Source: Clostridia bacterium
GTDB taxonomy: Bacteria > Bacillota_A > Clostridia > Christensenellales > CAG-138
Assembly: GCA_017553815.1 (NCBI GenBank)
Contig: JAFZJT010000238.1
Location: 1-9,780, forward strand
Length of the DNA: 9,780 bases
Direction: 5' to 3'
This document shows, in pieces, positions 5,754 to 9,780 of the stretch (the stretch's first letter is position 1; every line of letters begins with the position of its first letter). Made by a program: the position numbers and the translations under genes. Under the pieces are notes generated by a model. That model made no database searches. It was not told the origin of the DNA and worked only from the letters and a program-made list of their open reading frames with translations.

Positions 5754-6551
5754 TCACCGCATACTCGCAACGGCCATTATCATATCGGGAAAAACGGTCA
5801 GCTTTCTTTCAAGGAAGAGCTCCTGCTGATGCTCGTTTCTCCCAACGAGCGGCACGCCCGAAGCGGAATTGTCGGAAACCGCCAAGAGCGCTATCGCGGG
5901 CACCTCAAGAAGCTCCGCCATCAGATAGAATGAGGCGGTCTCCATCTCGATTAGATCCGCGCCCGAAGCGCGAATCTCGTCAAGATGCAGATACTCAAGC
6001 GCGATGGAGGGGGTGCAGAAAACGCCCGCCCTGCGGATAGTATGCCCGTGCGTTCTTCCCAAAGCGATGACCGCTTCGGTAAAGGCCAAATCGGGCTCGA
6101 CCCTTTCAAACAGCGCGGTTTCGCGTATCGAATCCCTTATCAAAAACGCGTCCGCCTGAGAGCATGAGAGTGAATAGCTCGGCGTGCAGATATCGCCGAG
6201 GCCGAAATCCGCCTTGAGCGCGCCGACCGCACCGATGAAGATGAGCTTTTTGAATGAAAGCGATGCACAGCTCGCGAGATGGTCGATAAGATTTCCCGCC
6301 GAAGCCGCGCTCCGTATCCACGCGAGCTTCAGCTCGGCGTTTTCGAGATAATAGCCGCAATGGTACGCGCCCTCGCGAAGCGTCGTCACCTCAAAGAAAC
6401 GCTCCATCTGAAGATGATAGGGCGAATAGCTCGGCGCAACCACGAGCGCGTCGTACGCGATACCCGCGTCAAAACCGAATACGCGGCTCGCCATATCGGC
6501 GGAATTGTGGGCGTAAAAGGCGTCGAGGATGCGCTTCATCCTTTCCTTCAT
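5754..6551 (-). CDS. Nucleoside phosphorylase-I family protein (second, divergent)
   Basis: A 265-residue protein with the same fold as its neighbour but little direct sequence likeness. Motifs in order: FIGAVGAL (105-112) at the phosphate site, GVFCTPS (176-182) in the base-binding region, IEMETASFY (201-209) for ribose binding (Glu202-Met203-Glu204), and AVSDNSASG (224-232), where Asp227 is the expected general acid. These are the usual PNP/UDP family landmarks, so it should be active on a nucleoside or related compound such as methylthioadenosine, a purine nucleoside or a uridine; the sequence alone does not settle which. Start: ATG at 6549-6551 with AAGGAG 9 bases upstream. Gap of 36 bases to the ParB-like gene before it. 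Confidence 0.83.
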   Translation of the reverse strand: MKERMKRILDAFYAHNSADMASRVFGFDAGIAYDALVVAPSYSPYHLQMERFFEVTTLREGAYHCGYYLENAELKLAWIRSAASAGNLIDHLASCASLSFKKLIFIGAVGALKADFGLGDICTPSYSLSCSQADAFLIRDSIRETALFERVEPDLAFTEAVIALGRTHGHTIRRAGVFCTPSIALEYLHLDEIRASGADLIEMETASFYLMAELLEVPAIALLAVSDNSASGVPLVGRNEHQQELFLERKLTVFPDMIMAVASMR

Positions 6552-6587
6552 AGCGCGTTTCTCCTTTTAAATCACTATTTCAAAAAC

Positions 6588-7199
6588 CTATTCGGCCTCT
6601 TCCGCGAAAACGGAATCGCAGTATTCGTCCCATTCGACAACGTACTTTTCGTGGGGCAAAAGAACCATATCCTTCGGCTCAATTACGCCCCTTCGCTCCG
6701 CCTCGTGAACGAATTTAAACACCCATTCGTCGCTGTCGCTGACGACCGCGCGAACCGAGCTGAACCCGCTTTTTACCGCGTGATACAGCCGCGTATGCCC
6801 GTCGAGCGAGATGAATCTTTCGCCGTAGGGCTTGACCTGGATTATGATATCGTCCGCACTCCGAATGAAGCTTTGAACCGCCGCAAGCTTAGTTTCATCT
6901 ATAAAGAACTGCGAGGGCTGAATGCTCTTTAGCTTTATGCGCACAAGCTCCGCCGCGGGGAACTCCGCTACGGCCGCGCCCGTTTCATCGAAAAAGCGGG
7001 AGATATGCGGCGCGTGAAAGCGGAAATACTCGATGAGCTCTTCATAGCAGGAAGGATCCTTTCCTCGAACGCTCGCCTCGGTCTCGCCGATTACCTCGAT
7101 TTCGTAGGGTTCATCCTCGATAAGATACGCGCCGTGCTGATCGAGCACGGTTTTTGAAAATCTATTGTCGGTATAGCCGTCTATTCGCTTAATATCCAT
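6588..7199 (-). CDS. ParB/sulfiredoxin-fold protein of unknown function
   Basis: A 203-residue protein. The N-terminal half (IKRIDGY near the start; DNRFSKTVLDQHGAYLI at 11-27) is not assignable. The C-terminal half, about 87-165, looks like a ParB/sulfiredoxin (ParB-like nuclease) fold: KLKSIQPSQFFI (89-100), then a predicted strand-helix region, then SLDGHTRLYHAV (131-142), which matches the DGHxR signature of this fold, a nucleotide-binding loop in ParB and Srx. There is no HTH DNA-binding domain as in chromosome-partitioning ParB, and no partner ParA. Related clostridial proteins have, as I recall, been labelled histone acetyltransferase in automatic annotation, which I do not trust. The frame is open to an ATG at 7235, but the ATG at 7199 has GAGG 5 bases upstream, so I chose 7199. 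The GAGG overlaps the TGA of the preceding gene, 7 bases apart, suggesting coupled translation. Confidence 0.7.
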   Translation of the reverse strand: MDIKRIDGYTDNRFSKTVLDQHGAYLIEDEPYEIEVIGETEASVRGKDPSCYEELIEYFRFHAPHISRFFDETGAAVAEFPAAELVRIKLKSIQPSQFFIDETKLAAVQSFIRSADDIIIQVKPYGERFISLDGHTRLYHAVKSGFSSVRAVVSDSDEWVFKFVHEAERRGVIEPKDMVLLPHEKYVVEWDEYCDSVFAEEAE

Positions 7200-7206
7200 A
7201 TTTACC

Positions 7207-8064
7207 TCAAAGCCTTTCGCGCATAAACTCATCAAACCCGCGCTTTATCTCGGAAAGCTCGAAGCAAACAAGCTCGGTAAGATCGGCGCGGCGCATAAGG
7301 AAACGCACAAACCGCGCGCCGAGATAGTAGCCCGTGTCGCCACGCCCCTCAAAGAGCATCCAATCGCCGAAGTAGCGTTGATTTTCGCTCGTCATACCGC
7401 TTAAATCGTTGAAAAACGACTGTTTGATATGCTCGGCGTTCTTATCGCACCAGGTTTTCCACTCGGAATCGTACTGGTGGTAATACTCCGCGCCGCCCGC
7501 AAGCTCCTGCTCGAAAACCATCGCAACGCCCTCGCAAAAGAGCTGGCGGATGAACCTGTCCGCATTCGCTTCGGGCGTGGGGAGCCAAAGCCCGTGCTGA
7601 CGATGGAAGATATGCCCAAGCTCGTGCAAAACAAGCCCGTTCATCGCGTCCAAACTGCACCAATCGAGCTCCATTATCTTCTCGATGCCGAAGAGCACGC
7701 TCTCCCTGCCGTTAACGGGCGTTACCCAGCCCGCGCCGTTACATAGCCCGAGATAGAGGATGAGGTCGGCGGAAACGGTTTTACCGAAACGGTTTTTCAG
7801 CCTTTCGTCGAGGTTTTCCGTGACGGCGTAAAACGAGCGAAGCGCCGCCTCGCGCTTTTCGTCGCTTTCAAAAACGCCGTTCAAAACGGGCAGAAAATCC
7901 TTCTCCCATGAAAAGCCCGCCGCGAGCGTTTCGCGCATATCGCATAGGCAAAGCTCCTTCGCGCCGGGAACGCAGGAATCCATGTAGCTTTCCCATTTTT
8001 CAAGGTCGAACCCGTTCGACCCGTAGCAGGAGAGCAGTTCCCTTGAAGTGTCGATAAGCTTCAT
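7207..8064 (-). CDS. HExxH metallopeptidase-like protein (DUF2268-type)
   Basis: A 285-residue protein with no signal peptide or membrane segment. The zinc-binding motif is HELGH (147-151) in LVLHELGHIFHRQHG, followed 27 residues later by CEGVA (177-181), whose Glu178 can be the third zinc ligand of a gluzincin. GWVTPVNGR (112-120) upstream and GDTGYYLGARF (242-252) downstream agree with the general plan of DUF2268-like predicted Zn-dependent proteases. Exact family membership is a judgement by eye. Substrate unknown; a cytoplasmic location is inferred. Start: the ATG at 8064 shares one base with the TGA of rluD (TGATG), and GGAG stands 9 bases before it inside rluD, so the two are translationally coupled. 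This makes it part of the lspA-rluD transcript even though no common job is evident. Confidence 0.75.
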   Translation of the reverse strand: MKLIDTSRELLSCYGSNGFDLEKWESYMDSCVPGAKELCLCDMRETLAAGFSWEKDFLPVLNGVFESDEKREAALRSFYAVTENLDERLKNRFGKTVSADLILYLGLCNGAGWVTPVNGRESVLFGIEKIMELDWCSLDAMNGLVLHELGHIFHRQHGLWLPTPEANADRFIRQLFCEGVAMVFEQELAGGAEYYHQYDSEWKTWCDKNAEHIKQSFFNDLSGMTSENQRYFGDWMLFEGRGDTGYYLGARFVRFLMRRADLTELVCFELSEIKRGFDEFMRERL

Positions 8065-9047
8065 CAGTCGTTTCTCCGTTTTCTCAGTTTCTCAAGCGCC
8101 TTTTCAAAGGTTTCGGGAAGGGGCGCGTAAAAGGTCATGCTTTCGCCCGTGCGCGGGTGGGTTAGGCGAAGCTCGGCGGCGTGGAGCGCCTGCCCCGAAA
8201 AGCCGAGCTCGTTTTTCGCGCTTCCGTAGACCTCGTCGCCGACTATCGGGTGATTTATATAGGCCATGTGAACGCGGATCTGATGCGTTCTGCCCGTTTC
8301 AAGCTCCACTCGAAGAAGCGTTCTCGTGCCGAAGCGTTCCTCGACCCGCCAATGCGTTATCGCGCTCCTTCCACCCTGAACGACTGCCATGCGCTTGCGG
8401 TCGGTTTTGTGCCGCGCTATCGGTGCATCCACGGTGCCGCTGTCCTCGCGGAGATTGCCTTCAACGAGCGCACAGTAAACGCGGCTGACGGCGTGCGTTT
8501 TCATTTCGTTTGCAAGAAAATTATGCGCCGCATCGTTTTTTGCTATCACCAAAAGCCCCGATGTGTTCTTGTCTATTCGGTGAACTATGCCGGGGCGTAT
8601 CTCGCCGCCTATGCCCGAAAGATCCTTTATGTGAAACATTATCGCGTTCACAAGCGTGCCCGAGGGGTTGCCAGCCGCGGGATGCACCACCATGCCGACG
8701 GGCTTGTTTATGACCGCGATATCCGCGTCCTGATACACGATATCGAGCGGAATATCCTCGGGTGCAAGCTCCACGGGCTCGGGAGGCGGGGGTGTGAGGC
8801 AAACAAGCTGACCCGCTTTGACCGTGAATTTCGGCTTTTTCACCTCGCCGTCCACCGTGACGGAGCCGCCTTCGATGAGCCTCTGCGCCGCCGAGCGCGT
8901 GAAGTCCGTGTGCTCGGCGATATAGGCGTCAAGGCGCGCGCCGCCCGCTTCAACGGTCAATTCCATCGCCGCCTGTTCCGCGTCCTCCGCGCTCTCAAGC
9001 TCCATATCCTCAAGCTCGTATTCGGATTTTTTAACAATTTCGCTCAT
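8064..9047 (-). CDS. rluD: 23S rRNA pseudouridine synthase RluD-family
   Basis: A 327-residue protein of the RluA/RluD family, which converts uridines in RNA to pseudouridine; RluD itself modifies helix 69 of 23S rRNA. An S4 RNA-binding domain lies at about 36-95 (ARLDAYIAE, then SVTVDGEVKKP). The catalytic domain contains NKPVGMVVHP (114-123), HRIDKNTSGLLV (156-167) with the catalytic Asp159, and GRTHQIRVHMA (252-262), all intact. The target positions cannot be distinguished from sequence, so RluD-type is the safest name. The first 27 or so residues are an acidic extension before the usual start of the S4 domain. The chosen ATG at 9047 overlaps the lspA stop by four bases (ATGA), supporting it, though its Shine-Dalgarno match is weak (AAAAGG 3 bases away). 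The next Met (Met15) would begin at 9005. Confidence 0.93.
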   Translation of the reverse strand: MSEIVKKSEYELEDMELESAEDAEQAAMELTVEAGGARLDAYIAEHTDFTRSAAQRLIEGGSVTVDGEVKKPKFTVKAGQLVCLTPPPPEPVELAPEDIPLDIVYQDADIAVINKPVGMVVHPAAGNPSGTLVNAIMFHIKDLSGIGGEIRPGIVHRIDKNTSGLLVIAKNDAAHNFLANEMKTHAVSRVYCALVEGNLREDSGTVDAPIARHKTDRKRMAVVQGGRSAITHWRVEERFGTRTLLRVELETGRTHQIRVHMAYINHPIVGDEVYGSAKNELGFSGQALHAAELRLTHPRTGESMTFYAPLPETFEKALEKLRKRRND

Positions 9048-9634
9048 TCGCCTTTTCCGCCCTCAATCGGCGCCTCGCCCGCTTCTTCCTTGGGCCTGCC
9101 CTCGAAAAGCTTTTCAAAATTCTTATAGAAGCTCCTGCCCGATTTGGTGAAGATGAGGGAAACGACGAGCAGTATTCCGCCCACGGTCACACAACTGTCC
9201 GCAAAATTGAAAATGGGGAAGCTCATGAAGTCGAACGCGATAAAATCGCGAACGTAGCCGAGGAATGCGCGGTCGTAAAGATTGCCCGCCGCGCCCGCGA
9301 GTATCAGCACGAGCGCAAGGCGGATGGCGGTGGGCATCTTTTTCAAAAGCTTGATTATGACGAACGCAAGCGCAATGCAGGCGATGAGCGAGATTATCGT
9401 CAGTATCAGCGTGGAGTCAGAAAGCATTCCCCATGCCATGCCGGTATTCTTCGTGTATTCAAAGCGAATAAGCCCCGGGATGAACGGAACAGAGCCGCCC
9501 GCCTCGATAACGGCGGGGCAGATGGTGGCTTTGGTGAAAAGATCCGCCGCAAGAAGCAGTGCGAAGATCAAAAAAGTGGTTATCAGCAAGGATTTTTCCT
9601 CCATTAGGGGATATTGCGCCAAGTATATGCGCAT
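9044..9634 (-). CDS. lspA: Lipoprotein signal peptidase (signal peptidase II)
   Basis: An integral membrane aspartic peptidase that removes the signal peptide from diacylglyceryl-modified prolipoproteins. Four hydrophobic segments are seen at about 16-35, 75-98, 104-120 and 146-163. Family motifs are NTGMAWGM (63-70), GAAGNLYDR (114-122), the first catalytic Asp130 in GYVRDFI, and the second, Asp146, in FNFADS (142-147). The C-terminal tail of about 30 residues, charged and rich in Gly and Glu, is longer than usual. Start is uncertain: the ATG at 9634 gives 196 residues, but its first ten residues are unusual for LspA; the ATG at 9604 would give a more normal 186, yet neither has a clear Shine-Dalgarno site. 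A promoter just upstream would make the first start nearly leaderless. First gene of the minus-strand run, with rluD next by ATGA overlap. Confidence 0.93.
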   Translation of the reverse strand: MRIYLAQYPLMEEKSLLITTFLIFALLLAADLFTKATICPAVIEAGGSVPFIPGLIRFEYTKNTGMAWGMLSDSTLILTIISLIACIALAFVIIKLLKKMPTAIRLALVLILAGAAGNLYDRAFLGYVRDFIAFDFMSFPIFNFADSCVTVGGILLVVSLIFTKSGRSFYKNFEKLFEGRPKEEAGEAPIEGGKGE

Positions 9635-9643
9635 ACATAATAA

Positions 9644-9672
9644 ATTTTACTATAATCTGGCGAAAAAAGCAA
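9644..9672 (-). promoter_or_regulatory. Probable sigma-A promoter of the lspA operon
   Basis: On the minus strand TTGCTT (9667-9672) and TAAAAT (9644-9649) are separated by exactly 17 bases, four and five of six consensus matches. It lies in the only gap upstream of lspA and in the only AT-rich stretch there. A start about seven bases after the -10 falls only a few bases before the ATG at 9634, which argues for a leaderless message or for the ATG at 9604. Confidence 0.5.
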
Positions 9673-9754
9673 ATGCGGGCGCTCGTGAAATGCGCCGGAA
9701 TATGTTAAGCTGTTCGGAAACGCCGAGTTTTTTCAAAAACTTTTCAAATTGTTC

Positions 9755-9763
9755 TGGTACAAT
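9755..9763 (+). promoter_or_regulatory. Possible extended -10 promoter reading out of the window
   Basis: TGGTACAAT on the plus strand fits the extended -10 pattern TGnTATAAT with one mismatch. No good -35 box is seen at the usual 16-18 bases, but extended -10 promoters need it less. It would drive a plus-strand gene beyond the right edge, divergent from lspA. Confidence 0.35.
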
Positions 9764-9780
9764 ACATAGGTAACACAAAG

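Noticed and set aside
6588..7199. Chromosome or plasmid partition gene parB
   Set aside because: No HTH domain, no parA neighbour, no parS-like palindromes seen nearby, and the protein is too short.
7233..7235. Earlier ATG start for the ParB-like gene
   Set aside because: It would overlap the preceding gene by 29 bases without a clear ribosome site. The ATG at 7199 has GAGG at good spacing, and the protein begins with the conserved IKRIDGY region.
8181..9128. Open frame of 315 codons on the plus strand opposite rluD and the end of lspA
   Set aside because: The minus-strand rluD and lspA have intact catalytic motifs. The plus-strand translation is basic, low-complexity and crosses both genes.
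218..9634. A phage-defence or toxin-antitoxin island
   Set aside because: No nuclease, toxin, restriction enzyme, transposase, integrase or attachment site is recognisable, and the operon starts with housekeeping genes lspA and rluD. The HD, Nudix and phosphorylase domains fit ordinary nucleotide metabolism.
9651..9656. Perfect TATAAT on the plus strand
   Set aside because: No recognisable -35 box at 16-18 bases upstream (the 9628-9633 sequence TGCGCA matches poorly) and no TG extension. It overlaps the minus-strand lspA promoter region, so it is probably chance in an AT-rich gap.

Overview
The window looks like chromosomal DNA from a moderately GC-rich Gram-positive anaerobe of the Clostridia type. 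The evidence is the tail of an apparent sortase-anchored surface protein at the left edge, Shine-Dalgarno sites of the AGGAG/GAGG kind before almost every gene, lspA and rluD in the usual Firmicutes order, and protein families (YpgQ-like HD, YtkD-like Nudix, a clostridial nucleoside phosphorylase) familiar from that group. The species cannot be named from sequence alone. No rRNA, tRNA, CRISPR array, transposase or phage gene is visible.

Layout. Positions 1-88 hold the last codons of a plus-strand gene, followed by a rho-independent terminator at 157-182. Everything from 218 to 9634 is one run of ten minus-strand genes with short gaps or overlaps, so transcription reads from right to left. In that order they are: lspA (signal peptidase II), rluD-type pseudouridine synthase (ATGA overlap), an HExxH metallopeptidase-like protein (TGATG overlap), a ParB/sulfiredoxin-fold protein (7-nt gap), two different nucleoside phosphorylase-family proteins, an HD-Nudix fusion, a short intergenic repeat with a hairpin, a single-domain Nudix hydrolase, a transglutaminase-like protein, a small two-helix membrane protein (5-nt gap), and a HEAT-THUMP-methyltransferase protein. 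A sigma-A-like promoter lies before lspA. Internal promoters are possible before the last gene and inside the repeat region. A possible divergent plus-strand promoter sits at the right edge.

How the genes may work together. lspA and rluD are housekeeping genes for lipoprotein maturation and ribosomal RNA modification. Behind them, positions 3388-6551 are rich in enzymes that act on nucleotides and nucleosides: two phosphorylases, one HD domain and two Nudix domains. This suggests a house-cleaning and salvage group that removes damaged or surplus (d)NTPs and splits nucleosides. The remaining genes (metallopeptidase, ParB-like, transglutaminase-like, membrane protein) have recognisable folds but no assignable role. 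I see no convincing new defence or mobile system. The most unusual items are the HD-Nudix fusion and the HEAT-THUMP-methyltransferase architecture.
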